A stretch of 64,000 bases of DNA, taken from positions 931,001 to 995,000 of the forward strand of contig NZ_LR027880.1 in the NCBI RefSeq assembly GCF_900537995.1, read 5' to 3'. The notes under the pieces were generated by a model, which made no database searches, had not been told where the DNA came from, and saw only the letters and a program-made list of their open reading frames with translations. The DNA is from Roseburia intestinalis L1-82. Its GTDB lineage: Bacteria; Bacillota; Clostridia; Lachnospirales; Lachnospiraceae. The position numbers and the translations under genes were made by a program. Every line of letters starts with the position of its first letter. Within the stretch, counting starts at the first letter, position 1. Below are positions 25,578 to 34,694 of this stretch, piece by piece.

Positions 25578-27843
25578 GGCGGGGATTGTGATAACAGCAG
25601 GGTTTCTTCTTGTTTTAGCAGTTATCAATTTTTTATGCTATCCGGGAATCAATCGCAGAAGCAAAGACTGGATGCAAAAGACAGAAGCAGCAAAAACAGG
25701 TGCAGACAGTGATACGCAGATTCGGACACAGTTTCTGAAAAATCTGTATGAGGGATTTTATCTGCTCGATCTGGAATATCAGAATCAGAAGAGTGAGACG
25801 GAGATGTCAGCAACAGATCTTTATATCGCATCTTATGCAAAAGCGGATGAAACCGACAGGTGGGAGTCACAGGAACAATTAGAGCAGGTAACCAATGATG
25901 AAGTATTGTCGGTGATGGATGAATGGAGCAGTCAGTTTGAAAAAATCCGTTCCCAGATTGATTATTGCGTCATGGAATCCGAAGATGGAAGTAAACTGAA
26001 AAATACAACGCAGAATTTAGAGAGCGTACTCGGTGGAGAGGAAAAGGATGTCAGTGAACAACTGGCACAATATTACAGCGAATTGTTTGCGGTAAAATTT
26101 AATGAAGTCGGGGCGATGGAAGTAATTCCTCTGCTGTCAGACAGGGAAAATAGCGGCGATCTTTTAGTAAAATCCTTAGGGGCACAGGAACGCAGTGAAC
26201 TGTTAAAAACTAATCTGGAAGAGTATTTTAATCCAACAGACATGCCCGTGCTCAAAGGACCGGAAAATATAGAGTTTGTGATCGGTATTTCCAAAGAGAA
26301 AGCATCTGAAAATATTCTTTATGATTCTGGCAGTGATGAGGAAGAAGATTATTTTGAAAAGCTGTCCGCCTATAAAATTAATGGGGCACTTCCATTGTAT
26401 GGCGCATCTGTTGTAGCGGTGATCGCATTTATGTTTTTTATGACAGGGAAAAAAGCCGGAGGCAATATCTTAAATGATGGAAAGGTACATGCTTACGCGG
26501 CAGAACTTGGAGTCACAGGTGTGATCTGCGGACTGTGTCTGCAGAATTACTTTATGGAACTTATCTGGTCATATGGATTTGATTCATTTTCGGATGCGGC
26601 AGATGAACTGATGGGTGGACAGGTTTATGATGTTGTGATCAGCGTACTTACTGCAGTTGGAACTTTGTGGCTGATCTATGCAATGTGGTTTGCAGCCGCA
26701 TATCTGCTGAGACCGGTATTTTCAGTCGGACTATGGGAATATGTTAAAAGATACAGTCTGGTCTATCAGATCTTCCCATGGATAAAAAAACAGTTTAAAA
26801 AGACAGGCAACCGGATCAGACAGTGGTGGAACACACTCTCCGGGGAGATCACACACATTGATTTCAGTGAGGAAACGACAAAACTGATCTTAAAAGTTGT
26901 CGTTATAAACTTTGCAGTGCTTGCAGCCTGTTCCTTGTTCTGGTTCTTTGGGATCGGTGCATTAGTTGTCTATTCGATCGTCCTGTTTTTTATTATAAAG
27001 AAACATTATGAGCAGATCAATAAAGATTATCATGCGATGTTAGATGCCATGCAGACGATCGCAGAAGGTAATCTTGATCAGGAGATTCAGGGGGATTTTG
27101 GCATATTTAATCCGTTCCGGGACGAACTTGCGCAGATCCAGACCGGTATGAAAAAAGCAGTGGAGGAAGAGGTAAAGAGCCAGCGTATGAAAACAGAACT
27201 GATCACAAATGTTTCACATGACTTAAAAACACCGCTCACTGCCATCACGACATACATTGAACTGCTGAAAAAAGAAGACATCACGGAGGAAGAAAGGCGT
27301 TCTTACATTGATACTTTAGAGCGTAAATCACTGCGCCTTAAGGTGCTGATCGAAGATCTTTTTGAAGTCAGCAAGGCAAACAGCAATAATATCGTACTTA
27401 ATAAGATGGAACTTGACGTTGTAAACCTGATCAAACAGGTCAGCATTGAACATGTGGATAAGATGAAAGAGCGGGGACTCGAACTTAAGTGGAATGTGCC
27501 GGAAGAAAAGGTACTGCTGATGCTGGACAATCAAAAGACTTATCGTATTTTTGAGAATCTGTTTGTCAATGTGGTCAAATATGCAATGCAGGGCAGCAGG
27601 GTTTATCTGGAGGTGCGAAAGAAAGCATCCCTTGTGGAAATAATCTTAAAAAATATGTCCGCCGATGAAATACATATCAGCGGTGATGAGATCACGGAAC
27701 GATTTGTGCGCGGCGACAGTTCAAGAAACACAGAAGGTTCCGGACTTGGTCTTGCGATCGCAAAAAGTTTTACCGAAGCCCAGGGCGGCGAATTCCACGT
27801 CGAGGTCGACGGGGACCTGTTCAAAGTTGTCATTTTGTTTTAG
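25549..27843 (+). CDS. Membrane sensor histidine kinase with large external and multi-helix domain
   Basis: 764 residues. One N-terminal helix (about 12-28), an external region of ~250 residues, then several helices between about 285 and 480, a HAMP-like linker, DHp motif VSHDLKTPLTAI (His557) and an ATPase with GSGLGLAIAKSF. Partner of the overlapping OmpR regulator. The start is uncertain: TTG at 25549 (overlap) or GTG at 25588, which follows AAGGCGGGG; both keep the first helix. The ATPase C-terminus is short. Signal unknown. Confidence 0.88.
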   Translation: MDIKWKNSRKAGIVITAGFLLVLAVINFLCYPGINRRSKDWMQKTEAAKTGADSDTQIRTQFLKNLYEGFYLLDLEYQNQKSETEMSATDLYIASYAKADETDRWESQEQLEQVTNDEVLSVMDEWSSQFEKIRSQIDYCVMESEDGSKLKNTTQNLESVLGGEEKDVSEQLAQYYSELFAVKFNEVGAMEVIPLLSDRENSGDLLVKSLGAQERSELLKTNLEEYFNPTDMPVLKGPENIEFVIGISKEKASENILYDSGSDEEEDYFEKLSAYKINGALPLYGASVVAVIAFMFFMTGKKAGGNILNDGKVHAYAAELGVTGVICGLCLQNYFMELIWSYGFDSFSDAADELMGGQVYDVVISVLTAVGTLWLIYAMWFAAAYLLRPVFSVGLWEYVKRYSLVYQIFPWIKKQFKKTGNRIRQWWNTLSGEITHIDFSEETTKLILKVVVINFAVLAACSLFWFFGIGALVVYSIVLFFIIKKHYEQINKDYHAMLDAMQTIAEGNLDQEIQGDFGIFNPFRDELAQIQTGMKKAVEEEVKSQRMKTELITNVSHDLKTPLTAITTYIELLKKEDITEEERRSYIDTLERKSLRLKVLIEDLFEVSKANSNNIVLNKMELDVVNLIKQVSIEHVDKMKERGLELKWNVPEEKVLLMLDNQKTYRIFENLFVNVVKYAMQGSRVYLEVRKKASLVEIILKNMSADEIHISGDEITERFVRGDSSRNTEGSGLGLAIAKSFTEAQGGEFHVEVDGDLFKVVILF

Positions 27844-27876
27844 GGACGGGTGTGTTATAATACCGTTTAGAATATA

Positions 27877-28195
27877 ATGATGTTGGGATTAAATAGTGTA
27901 TTCACAACGTAACGGCTGGCAACTTGCACAAAGCCGGGATTATTTTTGTGACTTTGGTAGAAAATTAGAAAATCTTAGTATGTCTGTCTATTCACAGTGA
28001 TGTTCTGCCATGGATGGCAGAACAAGGCAGCATCGAGTCAGGGATGACTCGTTGCTGCCGTTCACGTCACTTTGAAAAAATCTAATTCAGGCATACTTAG
28101 TTTTTCTTATTTTCGGACATCGGAACAAAATAGGCACGACTTTGTGTAAGTTGCCAATCAGAAATCTTAAATGCACTATTTGATCCCAACATCAT
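27877..28195. repeat. Long imperfect inverted repeat (~319 bp), MITE-like or structured RNA
   Basis: Ends ATGATGTTGGGATTAAATAG (27877 on) and the inverted CTATTTGATCCCAACATCAT (to 28195) match at all but one position. Inside, left GGCAACTTGCACAAAG pairs with right CTTTGTGTAAGTTGCC, and further patches match to about 27990/28080. The centre has hairpins GTTCTGCCAT-GG-ATGGCAGAAC (28002-28023) and a 15-bp stem at 28026-28059 (14 of 15). No coding frame. It fills the gap between the kinase and the S1 gene. Confidence 0.75.
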
Positions 28196-28243
28196 ATATA
28201 CTGACGATTTGAAAATGATATTAACAAATGGGAGGATAACAAA

Positions 28244-29155
28244 ATGGAAACAATGGACGACTACAAAGACGAACTGGAAGCCTCTTTCCGCAGGATCAAC
28301 GAGGGAGACATCATTTCCGGTACAGTCATTGATGTAAATGAAGAGGAAGTGACTCTGGATTTAAAATATTATGCGCAGGGAATCATCAAAGTTGCTGATC
28401 TGAGCAATGATCCTGATTTTAATATCATGGAACAGGTACACAAGGGAGATGTGATCGAGGCAACTGTGGTACAGACGGACGATGGTGCCGGAAATATCGT
28501 ACTTTCCAAAAAAGAAGCGAACGATATACTCGCATGGGATAAATTAAAACAGATGATGGAAGATGAGACAACAGTCAAAGTCCGCATCAAAGAGAGCGTA
28601 CCGAGCGGCGTTGTCACCTATCTGGAAGGCATCCGTGCATTTATCCCGGCATCCCAGATCACACTTGACTATGTGGAAGATACTGACGCGTGGATCGGAA
28701 AAGAGATCGAGGTACGCGTGATCACTGTGGATGCAGAAAAAGAAAAACTTGTTTTATCCGGCAAGGCAGTAGCAAGAGAGGCAGAAGCCGAAGAACGTAA
28801 CCACAAGATCTCCATGATCGTGCCTGGCACTGTCATGGAAGGAACTGTTGAGTCACTGATGCCATATGGTGCATTCATAAACCTTGGAAACGGACTGAGT
28901 GGTCTGGTACATATTTCACAGATCTGTGAGCGCCGTATCAAAAAGCCGTCCGAAGTGTTAAAAGAGGGACAGAAGGTAAAAGTAAAAGTTGTCAATACCA
29001 ACGATAATAAGATCAGCCTCAGCATGAAAGCACTGCAGGAAGAGATGGTTGATACCGAAGGTGTTGCAGAGGAAGAATTAGAAAAATATACCGATACAGA
29101 ATCCACAGGCACCAGCCTGGGCTCTTTACTGGCAGGATTTCACTTTGACGCGTAA
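28244..29155 (+). CDS. S1-domain RNA-binding protein (ribosomal protein S1 homologue)
   Basis: 303 residues with three S1 (OB-fold) domains, roughly 14-90, 100-175 and 190-270. The last has the classic VMEGTVESLMPYGAFINLGNGLSGLVHISQ pattern in part. Low-GC Gram-positives often have such short S1 homologues instead of the six-domain E. coli protein; they bind mRNA or ribosomes. GGGAGG lies upstream of the ATG. It has its own terminator. The IspH-S1 fusion found in some clostridia is not present here. Confidence 0.88.
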   Translation: METMDDYKDELEASFRRINEGDIISGTVIDVNEEEVTLDLKYYAQGIIKVADLSNDPDFNIMEQVHKGDVIEATVVQTDDGAGNIVLSKKEANDILAWDKLKQMMEDETTVKVRIKESVPSGVVTYLEGIRAFIPASQITLDYVEDTDAWIGKEIEVRVITVDAEKEKLVLSGKAVAREAEAEERNHKISMIVPGTVMEGTVESLMPYGAFINLGNGLSGLVHISQICERRIKKPSEVLKEGQKVKVKVVNTNDNKISLSMKALQEEMVDTEGVAEEELEKYTDTESTGTSLGSLLAGFHFDA

Positions 29156-29168
29156 GCAGTAAAAACAT

Positions 29169-29210
29169 CAGAGGCATCAAGAGACAAGAATCTTGACGCC
29201 TCTGTTTTTT
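29169..29210 (+). terminator. Rho-independent terminator
   Basis: CAGAGGCATCAAGA (29169-29182) pairs with TCTTGACGCCTCTG (29191-29204) with one mismatch, then six T. Confidence 0.85.
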
Positions 29211-29231
29211 GCCCCAGAATCTTTGTCATAC

Positions 29232-29295
29232 ATTGTTGACAAGGAAACAAACTTGCGCTATATTAAAACAGAAGTAATTGTTGACAAGGAAACAA
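29232..29295 (+). promoter_or_regulatory. MarR-gene promoter with two identical operator-like repeats
   Basis: ATTGTTGACAAGGAAACAA occurs at 29232-29250 and 29277-29295, 45 bp apart. Each holds the inverted half-sites TTGTT...AACAA. The first contains the -35 TTGACA (29236-29241); 17 bp on lies TATATT (29259-29264). The second covers the expected start region. This suits autorepression by the MarR protein. Confidence 0.75.
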
Positions 29296-29324
29296 TATTT
29301 GCTTTTATGTAAGGGAGTGGATGT

Positions 29325-29780
29325 ATGAAAGAGCAGGAACTTCTGTTAAAAGAGCTTGCGCTGATGTTAGAGCGGCAGGACATGCTCTCGAAGCTGACCG
29401 AAGGGAAATGTCTCGATGAGTATGGATATTCCGAGACACACTGTATTGATTATATCGGAAGGTTAGAGCTGCCGAATGTCACAAAGATCGCAGAACATAT
29501 GGGGATGACAAGAGGCGCGATCAGCAAAATGACAAAGAAGCTGTTAGCGAAAGGTCTGATTGAAAAATACACTTTGGAATCGAACAAAAAAGAAGTCTAT
29601 TTTAAACTGACGGATCTAGGAAAAATGTTGTTTGAGGAACATGCAAAACGTCACAAACGCTGGGAAAAAAGGGATATGGAGTTTTTGTCCCATTATTCTA
29701 CAGAGGATGTAAAGACGGTGTATCAGTTTATGAAAGAATTTAATCACTACTTAGAGGGACAGATTGAAGAATTATCATAA
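29325..29780 (+). CDS. MarR-family transcriptional regulator
   Basis: 151 residues. The winged helix-turn-helix reads LPNVTKIAEHMGMTRGAISKMTKKLLAKGLIEKY followed by the wing ESNKKEVYFKLTDLGK, typical of MarR. A divergent cysteine pair near the N-terminus (C28 and C39 region) might sense redox state, but this is speculation. It stands alone with two identical operator-like sites over its promoter, so other targets probably lie elsewhere. AAGGGAG precedes the ATG. Confidence 0.85.
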   Translation: MKEQELLLKELALMLERQDMLSKLTEGKCLDEYGYSETHCIDYIGRLELPNVTKIAEHMGMTRGAISKMTKKLLAKGLIEKYTLESNKKEVYFKLTDLGKMLFEEHAKRHKRWEKRDMEFLSHYSTEDVKTVYQFMKEFNHYLEGQIEELS

Positions 29781-29850
29781 CGATGTAGGAAAGTATGAAA
29801 CAGTTACGGATCAGACAGAAGTTTTGAGATCCATAGGATCGACATAAAAA

Positions 29851-29875
29851 TTGCCTGCGGGCAATCCGCAGGCAA
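29851..29875 (-). terminator. Terminator of the lytic transglycosylase gene
   Basis: TTGCCTGCGG and CCGCAGGCAA (29851-29860, 29866-29875) form a 10-bp stem; on the minus strand it is followed by TTTTTATG. Confidence 0.75.
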
Positions 29876-29883
29876 CAGGATAT

Positions 29884-30978
29884 TTAAGATTCACTGTCAG
29901 TGTCTGTACTGACATCGTCATTAGTATCTGTGCTGACAGCTGCATCAATATCTGTGTTTGTTTCAGTATCAGTATCTTCGTCCGTATCTGTTTCTGCAGA
30001 AGGAATCACGCGTACAGGGATGTCTTTTGTGATATCTTCAATTGTTTCAGAATCAGAATTTATGGAAGTAAGGACTGCAGTGCGGTCGGATGGGGTTTCA
30101 GAGGTACTTCCCACAGCAGATGATGTAGTATCCGTATTCTGTAAAGCAGAAGAGACATCTGTTGATGTTGTCTGACCAGATATCATATTTTTCAATTTTA
30201 AAATAGCGGTTAAGATATCGAGTGCATCTTTGCTGATATTTTTGGATGAGAAGAAATCAGCAAGCATCTGATTTGCCTCATCTCTCGCACTTCCGGTCAG
30301 ATTAAAAATAGAAGAAAGCTGATCTGAAACAGAAGATACGGTATTTGAAACAGCAGAACCAAATTCTTCCATATAAGAGAGTACTTTTTTGACGTAATTC
30401 TGTGTCTCGGTAAAAGGCGGGATGCCGCCGTATTTGTCCACATTCGCGCTGCCGGCATTGTAAGCGGCGAGCGCAAGGGAGATATTTCCCTGATAATTGG
30501 ATAATAACTGGCTGATATATTTTGCACCGCCCATGATATTTTCTCTTGCATCATAGGAATTGGAAACACCAAGAGCAGCAGCGGTAGATGGCATTAACTG
30601 CATGATCCCGACAGCGCCTGCATTGCTCACGGCAGAGGGATTGAAGCCGGATTCTGCTTTGGCGATCGATTTTAATATAATAGAAGAAACACCATAGGAA
30701 TTGGCGGCCTCTTCAAAAATAGAGTCAAGTTCGCCTGAAGTATAGGAATTTGCAGAGGATGCAGTTGTCTGGGCTGCGGATATCCCTGATGTATCTGCGC
30801 CTGTGGTACCGGTCTGTGAGGTATTCTGGCTGTTTTCCAAAGCTTTTGTACTGTCAGCTAACGCAGCCGCAAAATCATCCGTATTAGACTGTTTTGCAGC
30901 TTCGGCACGCTTTGCAGCCTGTTCATTGATGCGGCTGACTAATGCGTGATCCATATAATTTAAAACGGTAATACTCAT
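29884..30978 (-). CDS. Lytic transglycosylase (SLT domain) with acidic tail
   Basis: 364 residues. An SLT domain spans about 84-205: catalytic Glu109 in IAKAESGFNPSAVS, then GAVGIMQLMPSTAAALG and LALAAYNAGSANVDKYGG. It cleaves peptidoglycan glycan strands with anhydro-muramic products. There is no evident signal peptide; the N-terminus MSITVLNYMDHALVSRINEQ is not hydrophobic, so export may use another route, such as the flagellar apparatus in motile relatives (inference). The last ~60 residues are Thr/Asp/Glu-rich and low complexity. AAGGAG precedes the ATG. Confidence 0.88.
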   Translation of the reverse strand: MSITVLNYMDHALVSRINEQAAKRAEAAKQSNTDDFAAALADSTKALENSQNTSQTGTTGADTSGISAAQTTASSANSYTSGELDSIFEEAANSYGVSSIILKSIAKAESGFNPSAVSNAGAVGIMQLMPSTAAALGVSNSYDARENIMGGAKYISQLLSNYQGNISLALAAYNAGSANVDKYGGIPPFTETQNYVKKVLSYMEEFGSAVSNTVSSVSDQLSSIFNLTGSARDEANQMLADFFSSKNISKDALDILTAILKLKNMISGQTTSTDVSSALQNTDTTSSAVGSTSETPSDRTAVLTSINSDSETIEDITKDIPVRVIPSAETDTDEDTDTETNTDIDAAVSTDTNDDVSTDTDSES

Positions 30979-31141
30979 TCATAACTCCTTTTCGTGTAAA
31001 ACGCGACTAAAAAGAGTATAGCACATGTTTTTGCAATAGTGAAGTTTTTGTTGAAAATTGTCTTGATGTATCACAAAAATTGTTGTAGAGTACATAGTGC
31101 GACAAGCTAAAGTGATAAAGTAACAGGGATAGAAAAAAGAA

Positions 31142-31903
31142 ATGGATTGTGAAATAGAAAAAAACAAAGTAAGTAAAAAAGCTTCCTATGAAAAAGCGTT
31201 TAAAGCTGCATTTCCATATACAATACCGGTCATGACGGGATATCTGTTTATCGGTATGGCTTTTGGAGTGATGATTCAGGAAAAAGGGTATAATTTTCTG
31301 TGGGCAATACTGATGAGCGTCCTGTGTTATGCAGGGAGTGGACAGTATCTCGCCGTGAATTTTTTTGCGCCGGGCGTGAGTCTTTTACAGGTAATTTTCA
31401 TGGAGTTTATGTTAAATATCCGGCATATTTTTTATGGTCTGTCGTTATTAGAACGTTTTGCAAAGATGGGGAAGAAGCGTCTGTATATGATCTTTTCCCT
31501 GACAGATGAAACATATTCCTTATTTTTTGTCACGAAGGTGCCAAAGGATGTGGAAGAAGGACAGTTTTTATTTGCAATCGCACTGTTAGACCAGCTTTAC
31601 TGGATCATCGGTTCCGCAATCGGGGCACTGCTTGGATCAGTACTTCCAATCGACACGACAGGAATTGATTTTGCGATGACGGCGTTGTTCGTCGTGATCA
31701 TGGTGGAGCAGTGGATGGAGTCAAAAAACCGTCCGAGCGTACGGATCGGACTTGGATGCGGACTGGTTTGTCTTCTGATCTTTGGCGCAGACAATTTTAT
31801 TCTGCCGACCATGATCTGTATTATGCTGATCCTGCTTCCGTGCAGAAAGTTTTTGGATAAAGAAACAGACCAGAAAAAGGAGGTAGAGCATCATGCCGGT
31901 TAG
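31142..31903 (+). CDS. azlC: AzlC-family branched-chain amino acid exporter subunit
   Basis: 253 residues with seven or more hydrophobic helices. PYTIPVMTGYLFIGMAFGV, then AGSGQYLAVNFF and LNIRHIFYGLSL are AzlC signatures. With AzlD it forms an exporter for branched-chain amino acids or their analogues. It overlaps azlD by 11 bp. The ribosome site is weak (CAGGGA). ilvE lies 17 kb away, so any functional link is only general. Confidence 0.88.
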   Translation: MDCEIEKNKVSKKASYEKAFKAAFPYTIPVMTGYLFIGMAFGVMIQEKGYNFLWAILMSVLCYAGSGQYLAVNFFAPGVSLLQVIFMEFMLNIRHIFYGLSLLERFAKMGKKRLYMIFSLTDETYSLFFVTKVPKDVEEGQFLFAIALLDQLYWIIGSAIGALLGSVLPIDTTGIDFAMTALFVVIMVEQWMESKNRPSVRIGLGCGLVCLLIFGADNFILPTMICIMLILLPCRKFLDKETDQKKEVEHHAG

Positions 31904-32225
31904 TGTGGCGCGTTCACTTGTTATCATTGCAGCAGTTGCGGGAACGATCTTTTTTACAAGACTCTGCCCGTTTTTATTCTTTCCGCCGGGAAAACCGATC
32001 CCGCCGGTGATACAGTATCTTGGAAAAGTATTGCCGCCGGCAGTCATCGGAATGTTGGTGATTTATTGTTTAAAGGCGGTAAGTATCACATCCTATCCAT
32101 ATGGATTACCGGAGTTTATAGCGGTGGCAGTAGTGATACTGCTTCATGTCTGGAAACGAAACAACCTGCTTAGTATCGGCGTCGGGACAGTGCTTTATAT
32201 GGTGCTGATACAGGCTGTATTTTAA
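31893..32225 (+). CDS. azlD: AzlD-family subunit
   Basis: 110 residues, four hydrophobic helices, with FFTRLCPFLFFPPGK and GKVLPPAVIGMLVIYCLK, typical of AzlD, the small partner of AzlC. AAAAAGGAGG precedes its start inside the azlC end. lysA follows 17 bp later, so the three genes may be one transcript. Confidence 0.87.
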   Translation: MPVSVARSLVIIAAVAGTIFFTRLCPFLFFPPGKPIPPVIQYLGKVLPPAVIGMLVIYCLKAVSITSYPYGLPEFIAVAVVILLHVWKRNNLLSIGVGTVLYMVLIQAVF

Positions 32226-32242
32226 TAAAATGGAGGAATATT

Positions 32243-33526
32243 ATGAAGAAGAAACCTTTTGTAACCAAAGAACAGCTCGAAGAGATCGTAAAAAAATATC
32301 CGACACCGTTTCATCTCTACGATGAAAAAGGAATCCGTGAAAATGCGAAGGCGGTCAAGGAAGCATTTTCCTGGAATCCCGGATTTCGTGAGTATTTTGC
32401 GGTAAAGGCAACGCCAAACCCGTACATCCTTGATATCCTAAAAGAATATGACTGCGGCTGCGACTGTGCATCCTTAACAGAACTGATGTTGGCAGACTCT
32501 CAGGGATTTGACGGAAAGCACATCATGTTTTCCTCAAACGATACACCTGCCGAGGAGTTTAAATTTGCCAATGAACTTGGTGCGATCATCAACTTAGATG
32601 ATTTTACCCACATTGACTTTTTAGAGAAAACGATCGGCAAAATTCCTGAGACGATCAGCTGCCGTTATAATCCGGGCGGAGTCTTTAAGATGAGCAATGG
32701 CATCATGGATAATCCTGGTGATGCCAAATATGGTTTTACACATGAGCAGATCATCGAGGGATTTAAGATCTTAAAAGAAAAAGGCGCAAAACATTTCGGC
32801 GTACATGCATTCTTAGCGAGCAACACCGTGACAAATGAATATTACCCGAAACTGGCAAGACAGTTGTTCGAACTGGTTGTGGAACTGCGTGACAAGACCG
32901 GATGTGATATCCAGTTTATCAACCTTTCCGGCGGTGTCGGTGTGCCTTATACACCGGATCAGACACCGAACGATATCCGCGTGATCGGACAGGGGGTCAA
33001 GGAAGCTTTTGAGGAGATCTTAGTTCCGGCAGGACTTGGAAATATCTCTATTTATACAGAGATGGGACGTTTCATGTTAGCACCTTACGGCTGCCTTGTG
33101 ACGAAAGCAATCCATGAGAAACACACCTATAAAGAGTATATCGGTGTGGATGCCTGTGCAGTCAACCTGATGCGTCCGGCAATTTACGGGGCATATCATC
33201 ACATCACCGTTATGGGAAAAGAGGACGAGCCTTGCGACCACAAATATGATGTGACAGGTTCCCTCTGCGAGAACTGTGATAAATTTGCCATTGACCGTAT
33301 GCTGCCGAAGATCGATATGGGAGATCTGCTTGTGATCCACGATGCAGGAGCACATGGTTTCTCCATGGGATATAACTATAACGGAAAACTGCGCTCCGCA
33401 GAGGTATTGTTAAAAGAGGATGGTTCCACCCAGCTGATCCGCCGTGCGGAGACACCGGATGACTACTTCAGAACTTTTGACTGCTTTGATATTTTAAAGG
33501 ATATGAAGCATCCGGAGAGAAAATAA
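32243..33526 (+). CDS. lysA: Diaminopimelate decarboxylase family enzyme
   Basis: 427 residues, PLP-dependent fold III decarboxylase. The PLP lysine is in EYFAVKATPNPYIL (near residue 53); the glycine loop NLSGGVGVPYTPDQ and the C-terminal cysteine segment GSLCENCDKFAIDR (the second-subunit substrate cysteine) are present. It makes lysine from meso-diaminopimelate. The divergence from textbook LysA (for example HAFLASNT in place of HIGSQ) means another amino-acid decarboxylase cannot be excluded. TGGAGGA precedes the ATG. Confidence 0.83.
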   Translation: MKKKPFVTKEQLEEIVKKYPTPFHLYDEKGIRENAKAVKEAFSWNPGFREYFAVKATPNPYILDILKEYDCGCDCASLTELMLADSQGFDGKHIMFSSNDTPAEEFKFANELGAIINLDDFTHIDFLEKTIGKIPETISCRYNPGGVFKMSNGIMDNPGDAKYGFTHEQIIEGFKILKEKGAKHFGVHAFLASNTVTNEYYPKLARQLFELVVELRDKTGCDIQFINLSGGVGVPYTPDQTPNDIRVIGQGVKEAFEEILVPAGLGNISIYTEMGRFMLAPYGCLVTKAIHEKHTYKEYIGVDACAVNLMRPAIYGAYHHITVMGKEDEPCDHKYDVTGSLCENCDKFAIDRMLPKIDMGDLLVIHDAGAHGFSMGYNYNGKLRSAEVLLKEDGSTQLIRRAETPDDYFRTFDCFDILKDMKHPERK

Positions 33527-33560
33527 GACTTCATTCTGCAAGAGGAGTGTGTCATGTGTC

Positions 33561-34307
33561 ATGTGTATTGATGAATTGAGGTTTGAAGCTGCAAAAAACA
33601 GAGTGATCTGGATAAACAGGGAGCGTCAGGGAATCGGGACGCTCTCAGAGAAAACGGTACATGCCGTTTTGAAAAATTATTATGCGCCGGATACGGATAT
33701 GCACGAAATCCCAATCGAAAATTTTGTGGCGGACATTTTTACGGGGACCGAGATCATTGAGATACAGACACGCTCCTTTCAGGTTATGCGGAGAAAACTG
33801 GATGCGTTCTTAAAAATCTATCCGGTCACGATCGTCTATCCGATCCCGCATGTCAAATGGCTTTCGTGGATCGATGAGGAGAGTGGCGAGATGTCACCGA
33901 AGCGCAAGTCCCCCAAAAAAGGAAATCCGTATGTGGCATTTAAAGAATTGTATAAAATACGTCCGTTTTTAAAAAATGAAAACTTAAGATTTCGGTTTGC
34001 ACTGATCGATATGGAGGAGTACCGCCTGTTAAACGGCTGGAGCCGAGATAAAAAGAAAGGCAGTGAGCGCTACGACCGGATCCCGGTGCAGTTTGTGGAG
34101 GAAGTCTGTATTGAGAGACGGGAAGATTATATGCAGTTTATCCCATTTGACCTGCCGGAACCTTTTACTACGAAAGATTTTTCAAAATCTGCAAAAATTC
34201 CGTTGTCGCTTGCACAGACTGTGCTTCTAATTCTGACGGATTTAGAAATCGTGGACAGAGTGGGAAAACAGGGGAATAGTTACCTGTATAAAGTCTGTGA
34301 GATATAA
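33561..34307 (+). CDS. Unknown protein with nuclease-like core and C-terminal winged helix
   Basis: About 248 residues. Residues around 40-75 contain IENFVADIFTGTEIIEIQTRSF, an acidic/E-x-Q pattern resembling a PD-(D/E)XK nuclease core with the last lysine not obvious. A KRKSPKKGN basic patch follows, and the end (TKDFSKSAKIPLSLAQTVLLILTDLEIVDRVGKQG) looks like a winged helix. I do not recognise a named family. Start is ambiguous: GTG 33549 sits one base after AGAGGAG, ATG 33561 thirteen bases after it. It follows lysA by 34 bp. Confidence 0.7.
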   Translation: MCIDELRFEAAKNRVIWINRERQGIGTLSEKTVHAVLKNYYAPDTDMHEIPIENFVADIFTGTEIIEIQTRSFQVMRRKLDAFLKIYPVTIVYPIPHVKWLSWIDEESGEMSPKRKSPKKGNPYVAFKELYKIRPFLKNENLRFRFALIDMEEYRLLNGWSRDKKKGSERYDRIPVQFVEEVCIERREDYMQFIPFDLPEPFTTKDFSKSAKIPLSLAQTVLLILTDLEIVDRVGKQGNSYLYKVCEI

Positions 34308-34326
34308 GAAAAAGGGTATCTGGATT

Positions 34327-34620
34327 TTAATAGTTACTCACGATCAGTCTGCGCCGGAACACGGAATCCATATGATCGAGTGTATGTCTTGCCTGGGAAT
34401 AGCGGTTGCGGTTGGTATGGATGACATAAAACTGGTGTGCACCCCGGTATTTTTCGCGCAGAAAAAATGGTATCTTAATAAAACTCCGCGTAAATGGAAT
34501 CTGATTTTCAATCAATAACTGTGCCGCCTGATCACTGATCCGCTCATTGGTTGTGCGGCATAACTCTATATCTTTGTCGAGATGTTTTGTATCTTTTCCT
34601 AATATAAGTGCTTTTCCCAT
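34327..34620 (-). CDS. Small conserved-looking protein of unknown function
   Basis: 97 residues, hydrophilic, no membrane helix. AAGGGGAAG precedes the ATG. The body ISDQAAQLLIENQIPFTRSFIKIP and HQFYVIHTNRNRYSQARHTLDHM looks like a real folded protein, with codon use like its neighbours. It converges on the gene ending at 34307, with only 19 bp between. No family recognised. Confidence 0.6.
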   Translation of the reverse strand: MGKALILGKDTKHLDKDIELCRTTNERISDQAAQLLIENQIPFTRSFIKIPFFLREKYRGAHQFYVIHTNRNRYSQARHTLDHMDSVFRRRLIVSNY

Positions 34621-34694
34621 AGTTTCTTCCCCTTTTTCAAAAAACTATCATATACGATAACTTTTGTCCAGAGATTTCGCTTTAAAAAATAAAA

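Noticed and set aside
34297..34518. Plus-strand open frame of 73 codons after the unknown protein
   Set aside because: No ribosome site; it is the opposite-strand shadow of the 97-residue gene, which has one.
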